Below are positions 43,175 to 51,670 of a stretch of 64,000 nucleotides of DNA, piece after piece. Below the pieces are notes generated by a model. That model was not told the origin of the DNA. It searched no databases and saw only the letters and a list, made by a program, of their open reading frames with translations. Every line of letters starts with the position of its first letter. The stretch's first letter is position 1. Source of the stretch: Streptomyces sp. CB01635 (GTDB taxonomy: Bacteria; Actinomycetota; Actinomycetes; Streptomycetales; Streptomycetaceae); contig NZ_NNBL01000035.1 in the NCBI RefSeq assembly GCF_002803065.1, positions 1 through 64,000 of the forward strand. Direction: 5' to 3'. The position numbers and the translations under genes are program-made.

Positions 43175-44763
43175 GCGTTGAGAAGGACATCACCATGGAC
43201 AACGCCAATGTGACCGAGGACGACTTCGACGCCCTACTCAACGCCTCCAGCCTGGGCGCCCCACACGTCCTGGCCGAGACGGAACCGATTCCCGTCGAGT
43301 TCCGCCGCCGCCTTGCCCAGGCGGCGGCCGCCCACCCCAATGCCAGCGACAACGACGCGCCGGGCCGGGAAGTTGCCCGCCATGCGCAAGCGAAGAGGGC
43401 CATGTCGGTGAGTGTCGACATTGAGGCGTACGCCGCCCAGCAACCGGCTGGGCGCACCGGCGGAGAGTCTGCCCCGCTCGCTGTCCTGTGGGGCTCGGTG
43501 GGCAGCGGGAAGTCGGCCGTTCTGGCCGCACTGATCGCCAGTTTCGCAAAGACGCAGCGCCTGCTCGTCATCAGCCCGCATGCGCGGATGATGTCCGCTG
43601 AGCGCCCACGAGACGCGATGCACGCCCTGTTGACACTGAGTGGCAGTGTGTATGGGCCGGGCCTTGCCGCAGCCATGGCGACTGCCTGTCAACGCGCTGA
43701 CCACCACAGAGACGTGCAGGACACTCCTCGCCTGGCGGACTACCTCATCCGATGCACCCACCTGGACCCCACCCGCTGCGCTGGGGAATCCATGGCTTCG
43801 TCACCGTCGGTCCGGCAATGGCACACGGCGCGCATGACCGAACTGCTGACCTTCGTCTGTGACTCGGCCGAGCCTGCACCAGGGCGCAGCCACCGCCATC
43901 AGGCGGTTCAGACGGCAGTCCAAGCTGTTGCCCGGGCCTGGACCCACAGGGCGTCAGACACACTGCGCATGCCACCGCGACTGTGGCCGAGCATCGACCA
44001 CAAGGCCGATGGTGACACACCGCTTGCGGCACTCGCTCAACTGCGTCGGCACATGGGGAAGGTGGGCCAGCAGAGCGATACATCCGGCATGCCGCCATGC
44101 GCGGGGCCAGCCACATACCTGCGGGTACACACTCCCCGCTTGGAGTGGCCACAACGCCTGCTGCTCGCCAGTCATCTGCCTACGCTGTGGGCCCCACCCG
44201 GCGCACCGCCTACCCCCACTACTGACGGTGCACTGCGCGCGGGAACGCCCGCCGGCCCTGACGCGCAGAAGCCGGCAGACTGCGGCACGCCCACAGTGTG
44301 GGCAGAGGAAGACGAGCAAGGACCGGCTCTGCACGCCTGTCTGCAGATGGCATTCCATGAGGAAGAAGGCGGCAAGGGAGCATCCTTTCCCACCCGGCTC
44401 ACCTACCGCCTCCGCGACCCTTACGCAGTGGAAGCGGCCTTCCACACCGATGACGACGAACCCGTGGTCTGGGTATTCGCCCGCGATCTCTTGATCGAAG
44501 GACTGAGCGGCAGTGCCGGAGAGGGGGATGTGGTCGTCTGGAACGCTGAGGAGAGCCAAGAACAAGGACAGCGCACCTATATCCGACTGAACTCGCCTGA
44601 AGGAACAGCACTGTTGTCTGCCCGCCACGAGCAGCTCAAGCGCTACCTCGAACGCACCCAACATCTGTGCTCGCTGGGCATGGAGCACTTGCACGCGGGA
44701 GCAGCGCTGGACGCGTTTGAAGGAGAACTCAGCGAACTTACCTGCCGTGGATTTGGCGACTAG
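43171..44763 (+). CDS. P-loop NTPase fused to an SsgA-type domain, 530 aa
   Basis: The start is ATG 43171. The N-terminus has a Walker A loop, LWGSVGSGKSAVLAALIASF (GSVGSGKS, 108-115). The C-terminal domain (about 405-510) reads as SsgA-like: FPTRLTYRLRDPYAVEAAFH, VVWVFARDLLIEGL and GDVVVWNAEESQEQG, with a final LGMEHLH. SsgA proteins (about 140 aa) control sporulation septation in Streptomyces and are normally stand-alone. Fusion to an ATPase-like region is unusual. No frameshift was seen. Confidence 0.68.
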   Translation: MSVEKDITMDNANVTEDDFDALLNASSLGAPHVLAETEPIPVEFRRRLAQAAAAHPNASDNDAPGREVARHAQAKRAMSVSVDIEAYAAQQPAGRTGGESAPLAVLWGSVGSGKSAVLAALIASFAKTQRLLVISPHARMMSAERPRDAMHALLTLSGSVYGPGLAAAMATACQRADHHRDVQDTPRLADYLIRCTHLDPTRCAGESMASSPSVRQWHTARMTELLTFVCDSAEPAPGRSHRHQAVQTAVQAVARAWTHRASDTLRMPPRLWPSIDHKADGDTPLAALAQLRRHMGKVGQQSDTSGMPPCAGPATYLRVHTPRLEWPQRLLLASHLPTLWAPPGAPPTPTTDGALRAGTPAGPDAQKPADCGTPTVWAEEDEQGPALHACLQMAFHEEEGGKGASFPTRLTYRLRDPYAVEAAFHTDDDEPVVWVFARDLLIEGLSGSAGEGDVVVWNAEESQEQGQRTYIRLNSPEGTALLSARHEQLKRYLERTQHLCSLGMEHLHAGAALDAFEGELSELTCRGFGD

Positions 44764-45032
44764 GCCGTTTCGTCCGGAATCACAGCGAGGCCGAGGCTGG
44801 CGGCCATGAACTCACGCTGGCGACGAGGAGGGCGCAGCGAGTGCAGGCTACGGACGGACACGCGGACGCTGTCGCCGTCCAAGCGGCCCATGGGCTGGGC
44901 CATCTCCAGGTCGTGCCGCGGAGGGTCCGCCGTGCGACCCGTAGATGTTGGTTCACCTGATGGCCTGGTGGCCGCTCCACCCGTCGCCGACCTCGCAGTG
45001 TATTTGGCTGGCGGCACGATCAGTTGAGGCAT
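44760..45032 (-). CDS. Hypothetical small ORF next to the IS3 element, 90 aa
   Basis: The start is ATG 45032 with no good ribosome site. The C-terminal segment, DGDSVRVSVRSLHSLRPPRR then EFMAASLGLAVIPDETA, looks coding. The 5' side lies just left of an IS3 insertion (from 45051), so it may be the truncated end of a longer gene. Confidence 0.35.
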   Translation of the reverse strand: MPQLIVPPAKYTARSATGGAATRPSGEPTSTGRTADPPRHDLEMAQPMGRLDGDSVRVSVRSLHSLRPPRRQREFMAASLGLAVIPDETA

Positions 45033-45090
45033 CGCTGTGTAGCGAGGTTTTGAGCTTGTTCCGCTTTGACGGACACCGTTGGTGTGGTGG

Positions 45091-45963
45091 TCAGGCTGCG
45101 AGCGCGGTCTCATAGTCGGCGGGGCTGCGGTATCCGAGGCTGCTGTGCAGTCGGTGCAAGTTGTACCAGCCCTCGATGAAGTCGAAGATCGCGGTGCGGG
45201 CAGAGGCCCGGCTGGGCCAGGCGGCGATGCCGAGCAACTCGCGTTTGATGGTGGCAAAGAAGGACTCAGCGAGGGCGTTGTCCCAGCATTGCCCGGTGCG
45301 TCCGACAGATAGGCGGACGCCCAACTCATCGGCCAGGGCAGCGAATTGCTGACTGGTGTATTGGCAGCCGCGATCCGAGTGGAAGATCACCGGATGGTCC
45401 GGGCGACGCTGCCGGCAGGCAGATCGCAGAGCGTCGGCGACCAGACCGGTCCGCAGGTGATCGGCGGTGGCCCATCCGACCACGCGCCGCGAGGCGATGT
45501 CGATGACCGTGGCCAGATAGAGCCAGCCCTCCTCGGTCGGGACGTAGGTGATGTCGCCGCACCAGCGGGTATCGCGTCCGGAGGCGTCAGGAGCGAAGTT
45601 GCGGACCACGAGGTCGGGCCGCAGGGCGGCTCGTGGATCAGGAATCGTGGTCAAATGCCGTCGTCTGCGGTGTCGGCCCTCCAGCCCGGCCGCCCGCATC
45701 AGCCGGGCAACCCGGCGGCGGCCGCAGCCAGCACCTTCCTGCTTGAGCACGGCATGGACGCGCGGGGCTCCATAGGTTCCGCGTGAACGCTCGTGGACTG
45801 AGGTGATCTGCTGGGTCAACTCGGCGTCCTGGACGGCGCGGGGACCGGGCTTGCTGCTGCGGCGGGCGTAGAAGGCGGTGCGGGAGACCTTGAGCAGTTC
45901 ACATGCGCGCTTGACGTTGTGACCGTCCTGCTTCTCCGCCTCGATGAACGGGTGCACCGTCAC
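45091..45963 (-). CDS. IS3-family transposase OrfB
   Basis: The 290-aa product starts at ATG 45963, overlapping orfA by 4 nt. The HTH_21 region is followed by a DDE integrase core: GDITYVPTEEGWLYLATVID (first D), VIFHSDRGCQYTS (second D) and GQCWDNALAESFFATIKREL (E). The pattern is intact. In this family an OrfAB fusion is usually made by -1 frameshifting; here the ATGA overlap would also allow coupled translation. Confidence 0.95.
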   Translation of the reverse strand: MTVHPFIEAEKQDGHNVKRACELLKVSRTAFYARRSSKPGPRAVQDAELTQQITSVHERSRGTYGAPRVHAVLKQEGAGCGRRRVARLMRAAGLEGRHRRRRHLTTIPDPRAALRPDLVVRNFAPDASGRDTRWCGDITYVPTEEGWLYLATVIDIASRRVVGWATADHLRTGLVADALRSACRQRRPDHPVIFHSDRGCQYTSQQFAALADELGVRLSVGRTGQCWDNALAESFFATIKRELLGIAAWPSRASARTAIFDFIEGWYNLHRLHSSLGYRSPADYETALAA

Positions 45964-46271
45964 CGGGTCTCCTTCGCGAAGAAAGCCGTGGCCCGCTTGA
46001 GGATGTCGACGTCCTCGCGCAGTCGGCGGTTCTCCCGCCTCAAAGCTGCCAATTCCTCGCGTTCGCTACTGGTCAGCCCATCCTTCTCACCGGCGTCGAC
46101 CTCAGCTTGGCTGACCCACTGCCGTACCGCGGTCTCGGTCAGGTCGAAGTCCTTGGCGATCTGGCCGACCGAGCGGTCACCGCGTCGGCACAGCTCGACG
46201 ATCTCGGCCTTGAACTCCGCCGTGAACGAGCGGCGATGACGTGGCTTCTTCTTCCCCATGCTCTCCATGAT
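45960..46271 (-). CDS. IS3-family transposase OrfA (helix-turn-helix)
   Basis: Likely start ATG 46268-46271 (MESMGKKK or MGKKK). The HTH is RSFTAEFKAEIVELCRRG, then SVGQIAKDFDLTETAVRQWV. A leucine-zipper-like tail follows (ELAALRRENRRLREDVDILKRATAFF). It recognises the element ends and dimerises with OrfB. Confidence 0.93.
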   Translation of the reverse strand: MMESMGKKKPRHRRSFTAEFKAEIVELCRRGDRSVGQIAKDFDLTETAVRQWVSQAEVDAGEKDGLTSSEREELAALRRENRRLREDVDILKRATAFFAKETR

Positions 46272-46348
46272 GGACATCCTTCCGGGGCAGGGCCCCTGAT
46301 CTCGGATGTCCGTCAAACCGGATCAAGCCCAGTTTCGACCAGAAACGC

Positions 46349-46385
46349 GAAGAGCCGGCGTGCCCACTGGGGACGCCGGCTCTTC
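46349..46385. terminator. Perfect hairpin terminator beside the IS3 element
   Basis: GAAGAGCCGGCGT (46349-46361) and ACGCCGGCTCTTC (46373-46385) form a 13-bp stem with an 11-nt loop. Before the IS arrived it may have terminated whatever gene is now split or lost. Confidence 0.8.
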
Positions 46386-46872
46386 TGTGTGAGGGGTGAG
46401 CCAACACGCCCCCACAAGTTCCCTGTTCTGCCTGGTTGGAGCCATAGCGAGTCAGGGGAGCGCCACGGAATCCGGAGACGCTGGCTGGATCGTCGCAGGC
46501 GCTGAGGGAGAGGGGCAAGGGAGTGTTGTGCCAAGGCTGCATGAATACCCGATCGGCACGTAGCGGAGACGGCTGTTCCGGAAGAGGTGCTTGAGGAAGT
46601 CACAGTTCACGGGGGTACGGCGTCTCGACAGAGCCGTGCTTTGGCCAACGGCCAGAGGTGACTTGCCAATCCTGAGGCATAGAGGAGCAAGTGACAGACG
46701 TGAACGAATACTTCGCAAGCAGCGCGGGGGACACCGGAACGCTGGCACGATGTGGTCCGCCGCGTGAGGGCGGAGCCAAACGCCCGCGGTACCTGGTTGG
46801 AGCCAGTTCAGTACACATGATCCGTCACCCCCGCTGCCCGACGGCGTGGGTGCCCAGCGAGTAGGGACATGT
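46386..46872. other. Gene-free stretch
   Basis: No ORF with coding character was recognised. It probably carries the promoter of the small membrane gene at 46873 and the remains of the region disrupted near the IS3 element. Confidence 0.35.
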
Positions 46873-47130
46873 ATGTCCAGAAACATCCTGATGTATGGGG
46901 GCTCAAGCTGCGTTCCCGACGCCCGGCTGTCGCCCGGCGATGCCGCGGTCGTCATCATCATCGTCATCGTGGCTGCCGTGATGACCCGCGACGGCATGCC
47001 GCTGTCCGAACTCCTGCTGCTCTTGGCCAGCGTGGGCTTCGTAGCCATCCTCGTAGTTCGGCTCAACGCCAGGGAGTTCAAGGCGCTGCGACGCGCGGGA
47101 AGGGCTCTGCTGACCCCGGCCCAGATCTGA
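46873..47130 (+). CDS. Small membrane protein, 85 aa
   Basis: ATG 46873 follows AGTAGGGACATGT. The product has two hydrophobic segments, AAVVIIIVIVAAVMT and LSELLLLLASVGFVAILVV, and a basic tail. It sits just upstream of the HTH/Zn regulator gene. It is similar in style to many Streptomyces small membrane proteins. Confidence 0.5.
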   Translation: MSRNILMYGGSSCVPDARLSPGDAAVVIIIVIVAAVMTRDGMPLSELLLLLASVGFVAILVVRLNAREFKALRRAGRALLTPAQI

Positions 47131-47163
47131 GCTACGGACGTGAAGGAGCGAAGGGGCCGGCCC

Positions 47164-47985
47164 ATGAGGCCGGTCGCCGTGCCGGAGTATGGCGCGGGGC
47201 GCCTGGCTGCCGCCCTGCGCCGGGGGCGCGAGAAGAGCGGCAAGAGCCGGGAACAGGTCGCGGATGCCATCCCGTGTTCGCTGGCAACAGTTCAGCGGGC
47301 GGAGGCTGGCAAGCAGCGACCGACGCAGTCGGTGACCCGCGCTTTTGCCCGGGCATGTGGCCTGGACGAGGAGAAGATGGCCGACTTGTGGGAGGCGGCA
47401 GGCAAGCCGGCCCGGGGAACGAAACGTACGCAGGCCCCGGCAGTCAACTTCGTCCGCAACGAGGCGGACCTCGGAGCGGCGCTGCTGCGGGCGCATGAAG
47501 ACAACGCACGCCCTGCGTTCAGGGAGATGGAGCGCCGGGCCGAGAGGCATGGCGGCTTCGGGCGGCTGGACCGGATGACGGCCTGGCGCATCGTCCACCG
47601 CAAGGTCCTGCCCACGACGGAGAATCAGCTAAGGGCGTTCCTCATCGCCTGCAACGTATCCGAAGCCGCCTTCCCGGAATGGGTCCGGGCCTGGCGTCGA
47701 GCCAAGGCCGGCGCCCAATCGGCAACCCTGCGCCGAGCACCGCAGACGCGAACCCGTCGGCCGGACTCCACCGAGCCAGCCACAGCCGCGAAGATCATGC
47801 GGGCCGCCGGCCTCAGGCCCATTGACGACTTTCCCGGCACTGCGCGGCCCTGGACTGCGCAGTGCGTGAGATGCGGCAAACTGTCCCGCGTCCGCCTCGA
47901 TTACGTGCGCCGCGGAACAGGTTGTTCCGTGTGCCATGCCAAGCCTCGGCAGCCGGAAGGACCTCCATCGTCAGGGACCGCCTGA
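47164..47985 (+). CDS. HTH plus Zn-ribbon regulator, 273 aa
   Basis: ATG 47164 (GTG 47140 is possible) is preceded by GAAGG. The N-terminal XRE-type HTH is GREKSGKSREQVADAIPCSLATVQRAEAGKQRP. The C-terminal zinc ribbon is CVRCGKLSRVRLDYVRRGTGCSVC (two C-x2-C pairs). It lies upstream of the defence module and could regulate it, although 470 bp separate them. Confidence 0.7.
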   Translation: MRPVAVPEYGAGRLAAALRRGREKSGKSREQVADAIPCSLATVQRAEAGKQRPTQSVTRAFARACGLDEEKMADLWEAAGKPARGTKRTQAPAVNFVRNEADLGAALLRAHEDNARPAFREMERRAERHGGFGRLDRMTAWRIVHRKVLPTTENQLRAFLIACNVSEAAFPEWVRAWRRAKAGAQSATLRRAPQTRTRRPDSTEPATAAKIMRAAGLRPIDDFPGTARPWTAQCVRCGKLSRVRLDYVRRGTGCSVCHAKPRQPEGPPSSGTA

Positions 47986-48060
47986 CAAGGCACCGGCGAC
48001 CAGGCCGATGTAGCCGGCGCCGAATACGGCGACGCGTTGCGTGGACGCCAATCGGTCCAT
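47984..48060 (-). pseudogene. Remnant N-terminus of a nucleotide-sugar dehydrogenase
   Basis: The minus frame from ATG 48060 reads MDRLASTQRVAVFGAGYIGL, then VAGALS, the Rossmann start of a UDP-glucose dehydrogenase-like protein. It runs into the 3' end of the neighbouring HTH gene. Only about 25 codons remain, behind a plausible ribosome site. Confidence 0.45.
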
Positions 48061-48454
48061 GAGTGTTCCCCCTGAAGACGGTCGTGAAGAAGGCCAGGAA
48101 AGAGCGGGAGCCCGCGCCCCCGGCGAACTGAGCCTTCAGAAGTCCACCCGCTGGGATGGTCTTGTCGCGTGCCTGGCGCTGGAGGGCTCATCAGCACGGT
48201 GTACCGCGGGAACTACTGTGAGCACGGGGCCGACCGACGCAGTGAGCGTCGGCCTCGATAACCATCACAGGATCATCCGGGGGTACGCCCTTCGCATGCC
48301 AACTCGATCCCGATCCAAAGGCCTTGAGCATTGCGTTGAGTGCTACCTCCAATATCATCATCGCCTGAGGTGCAGTCAGTTACGTTGTAGTGAAAGGCGC
48401 TTCGGTAGTTGCGCGCCGTCTAGGGTGAGCGTTCTGCAAGCCCGGGGGAGGGGG
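48061..48454. other. Upstream region of the defence operon
   Basis: No gene is supported. The promoter of the three-gene defence module should be here. A GGGGGAGGGGG run ends directly before ATG 48455. Confidence 0.4.
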
Positions 48455-51400
48455 ATGGGCGTGGACATAGCCAAGGACGATCGGCTCTTGATTGATGGAG
48501 AGTTGGTGACAGTCGTGGCGGTGTCGCAGGAACGTGCAGGGTTCAGGTGCATCGTTAGGTCTCCGATACGTGGACTGGACGAGGTCTTCGTGCGTTTCGG
48601 TGATGTCGCCAGTTGCAGGGTTCCGGCGTCTGACGGCAGCGGCGACAGCAGCCGCGCCATCACAGCTGTGTGGGCCCAGTGGATGCGCTGGGCGATCCCG
48701 CGGATCCGGTCCGCTGTTTTGGCAACGCGCCCGCTGCGTCCCTACGCGCACCAGGACGACGCGGTCTTCGGGGTGATGCTGTCGCAGCCGAGGCTGCGGT
48801 TCCTGTTGGCTGACGAGCCCGGGACGGGCAAGACCCTGATGTCGGGCATGTACCTTGCGGAAGGGCGGCGGCGCGGGCTGGTTCCGGGCAAGACCGTCAT
48901 CGTCGTACCCGCTCATTTGGTCGGTAAGTGGATCGGTGAACTCAAGCGGTTCTTCGGTATCGATGCACACCGGGTCACCGCCGAGATCGGCAGGGAACCA
49001 CTTGACCTCCGCGGAGACGTGGACGTTTGGGTGGTCTCCCTGGACCTGTACACCTATAACACCGATGTCCGCCGCAAGATCGTCGGTAGCCGGGCGTCCT
49101 GGTCACTCGCTGTATTCGACGAGGCTCACAGGCTCACACCCACCTCGCAGTACCTCAGCGCCGCGCGTCAGCTCGCCGACGCCACTCACCACCTCCTGCT
49201 ACTGACCGCGACGCCCCACCGTGGCAAGGAGCAATTCTTCCGTGCCTTGCTGCACCTGCTCGACCCGGCGATCTACCCGTGGGACCCGGCAGAGAAGACG
49301 TACGACCACGCGCTGCGCCCAGGACGGGACAATTTCCTGCGGCGGATGAAGGAGGACCTGCGAGGTCTGGACGGTGAGCTGCTGTTTCGGCCCCGCTTCG
49401 CCGAGACCCGCGAGGTGTTCCTCACCCCAGCCGAGGCGGACGCCTACGAAGCGGTGATGGGCTACGTCGACACCTGGTACTCCTCCGACTCGGTGCTGGC
49501 TCGCTCCATCTACGGCAAGCGTGCCGCTTCGTCGGTGACTGCGGCGCTGGAGACGCTGCGACGTCGGCGAGCTGCTCTGTCGAGCAGTCAGGCCGGCCGG
49601 GTCGCCCCCATCGCACCCGAGGGGTTCGACAGCTCTGATCTCTCCCGCGCCGCTCTGGACTCCGACGAGGCATGGCACGACGCCGAGGAGGCTGTGTTGC
49701 AGGCCCGCAGCAGCGACCGGCGGGCGGAGCTCGAGGCGGTCACAGCGGTGATTGGCCAGCTGGAGCGGGCCTTGACGTCCAAGGATGAGGCAGCGAAGTG
49801 GCAGATGGCCCGTGCGATCATGACACATCACGGCATCTCCCCAGGAGTTGGCCAGCTGTTGGTCTTCACTGAGTTCACCGACACCGCGCGGTGGCTCGCG
49901 GAGGTGTTTCGTGCGACCGGGTTCAGCACCGAGGTGCTGGACGGAACGGTGGATCAAACAGGCCGCGAAGAGCTGCAACTGCGTTTCCTCAACGACCGGT
50001 TCCAGGTGCTCGTGTCCACAGATGCCGGTGGTGAAGGCATCGACCTGCAGTCCGCCCATGTGATGATCGATTGGGACATCCCGTGGAGCCTGGTCCGGCT
50101 TGAGCAGCGGGCCGGACGATTGCACCGCATTGGCCAGCAGCACGAGGTATTCGTCTACCACCTGGTCGCGGCCGACACGCGCGAGGGCCGTGTTCAGCAG
50201 GTCATGCTCGACAACCTGACCGCGGCGTCCCGGGCTCTGGACGGCCGTCTGTACGACCTGCTGGACGCGACCGTCGATCGGACCGGATTCAACTTCGGTG
50301 CGGCGATGGCCGCAACATATCGCGATCCGAGTGCGGTAGGGGCGGTGATTGCGGCAGTTCCCGACGCCGAGACGCTGGTCGCCCGCGCTCAGGAAATCGT
50401 CGCTGATGAAGACCGGCTGAAGACGCCAGTCGACCCCGCTGAGGCGATGCAACGGCTAGCCGCCGACCGCCTCCAGGCCATCAACCCCGTCATCGTGTCG
50501 GCCTTCGTCGACCAGGCTGTCCAGGTCGAGGACTGGAATGTCACGACCGGTCCCACCCCGGGTATCCGCATCCTGCGGTCCGGCAGTGGCCCACTGCCCG
50601 GCTCGTTCGGCGGGGGCGAAGAGTGTCTGATCGCCGCAGACGCCGCTGCTGTAGCCAAGGCACAGGAGGACCAGTTTCGCCGGGCCGGCGACGTGGTCGT
50701 CCTCGGCCCCACCGAGGATCCGTTCTTGGAGTTGGTCGAGCGGGCGGTGCGCAGGTGCGAGGGCGACCTGCTCGCCGGGGCCGCGGCCGTGGACCTGGCC
50801 TCGCTCACTGGTTACACGCTGTTCGTCTACACGGCAGACCTCGAGCACCACGACGGGATCCGCCGCGTCCGCCGAGCCGTGCCGTTTCTCATCCGCTACT
50901 CCGGAGCGGGCGCCTTCCCTACCGCATGGGAATCGGTCATGAACCTCAGCAGGGCCACCACCACGCCGATCGCGCCGGTGCCGGCTGCCCGGATCGAGGC
51001 CGATGAGGCCGCCCGCGACGCCGTCACTGCCGAGGCCGCTCAGATGGAGCGGCAACAGCGAGCAATTACCGCCAAGACCCGCGCGGACCTGGGCGATATC
51101 GAGCGCCGCTACAAGCGCCAAGTGAGAGTTCTGGATCCTGCCGCCAGGCGCGAGGCACTCGACCGATTCGCCGCGCTCCGGGCCGACCGCCTTGCCCTGC
51201 TCGATCTCTTCGACGACGTCTCCCACACCACACCAACCCTGCTGGGCTGGGTCCAGGTCAGCGGTGGGGCACGGACGGACGAGCTCGGACACGACCCCGA
51301 CTCCGAGAAGGTCGCCATCGCCAAGGTCGTCACAGAACTCGAAGGACTGGGCTGGTCCGTCGACGATCGGCAGACCGCGGGTCTGGGATACGACCTGCTC

Positions 51401-51670
51401 GCCCGGCGCCCCGGGACCACCGACCAGCGGCTCATCGAGGTCAAGGGATTCGCCGCTGGCATCAAGCCGGTTGTGTTTGAGCAGCACGAATGGGCCCAAG
51501 CCCAACAACGGGGCAACGACTACTGGTTGTACGTGGTGCTGCACTGCGCAGAGCAGCCGACGGTCGTCATCCGCTGCCAGGACCCCGCCGGGACCCTGGC
51601 CGGCCCCCGTCGAATCGAACGCTTCAAGATCCCCGTTTCTCAGCTCCGGCACCTCATGGAGAGTGAATGA
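48455..51670 (+). CDS. SNF2-type helicase with C-terminal DUF3883 domain, 1071 aa
   Basis: ATG 48455 or GTG 48461 follows GGGGGAGGGGG. The SNF2 core has Walker A LLADEPGTGKT (DEPGTGKT, 120-127), FDEAHRL (DEAH, 222-225), LLTATPHRGK, VLVSTDAGGEGIDLQSA and EQRAGRLHRIGQQ (from about residue 550). The C-terminal domain (GLGYDLLARRPGTTDQRLIEVKGF) is DUF3883, a nuclease-like domain found in defence islands. The gene ends in a 4-nt overlap with the methylase. DISARM systems carry a related SNF2 helicase, but no other DISARM genes are here. Confidence 0.85.
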   Translation: MGVDIAKDDRLLIDGELVTVVAVSQERAGFRCIVRSPIRGLDEVFVRFGDVASCRVPASDGSGDSSRAITAVWAQWMRWAIPRIRSAVLATRPLRPYAHQDDAVFGVMLSQPRLRFLLADEPGTGKTLMSGMYLAEGRRRGLVPGKTVIVVPAHLVGKWIGELKRFFGIDAHRVTAEIGREPLDLRGDVDVWVVSLDLYTYNTDVRRKIVGSRASWSLAVFDEAHRLTPTSQYLSAARQLADATHHLLLLTATPHRGKEQFFRALLHLLDPAIYPWDPAEKTYDHALRPGRDNFLRRMKEDLRGLDGELLFRPRFAETREVFLTPAEADAYEAVMGYVDTWYSSDSVLARSIYGKRAASSVTAALETLRRRRAALSSSQAGRVAPIAPEGFDSSDLSRAALDSDEAWHDAEEAVLQARSSDRRAELEAVTAVIGQLERALTSKDEAAKWQMARAIMTHHGISPGVGQLLVFTEFTDTARWLAEVFRATGFSTEVLDGTVDQTGREELQLRFLNDRFQVLVSTDAGGEGIDLQSAHVMIDWDIPWSLVRLEQRAGRLHRIGQQHEVFVYHLVAADTREGRVQQVMLDNLTAASRALDGRLYDLLDATVDRTGFNFGAAMAATYRDPSAVGAVIAAVPDAETLVARAQEIVADEDRLKTPVDPAEAMQRLAADRLQAINPVIVSAFVDQAVQVEDWNVTTGPTPGIRILRSGSGPLPGSFGGGEECLIAADAAAVAKAQEDQFRRAGDVVVLGPTEDPFLELVERAVRRCEGDLLAGAAAVDLASLTGYTLFVYTADLEHHDGIRRVRRAVPFLIRYSGAGAFPTAWESVMNLSRATTTPIAPVPAARIEADEAARDAVTAEAAQMERQQRAITAKTRADLGDIERRYKRQVRVLDPAARREALDRFAALRADRLALLDLFDDVSHTTPTLLGWVQVSGGARTDELGHDPDSEKVAIAKVVTELEGLGWSVDDRQTAGLGYDLLARRPGTTDQRLIEVKGFAAGIKPVVFEQHEWAQAQQRGNDYWLYVVLHCAEQPTVVIRCQDPAGTLAGPRRIERFKIPVSQLRHLMESE

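Larger units (their letters stand above)
45051..46331 (-). mobile_element. IS3-family insertion sequence, complete
   Basis: The inverted repeats are TGAGCTTGTTCCGCTTTGAC (left end, 45051 onward) and, on the minus strand from 46331, TGGGCTTGATCCGGTTTGAC. Each continues GGACAYC. The length is about 1,281 bp. GTTT occurs directly outside both ends (45047-45050 and 46332-46335), a fitting target duplication. Both reading frames are intact. Confidence 0.9.
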
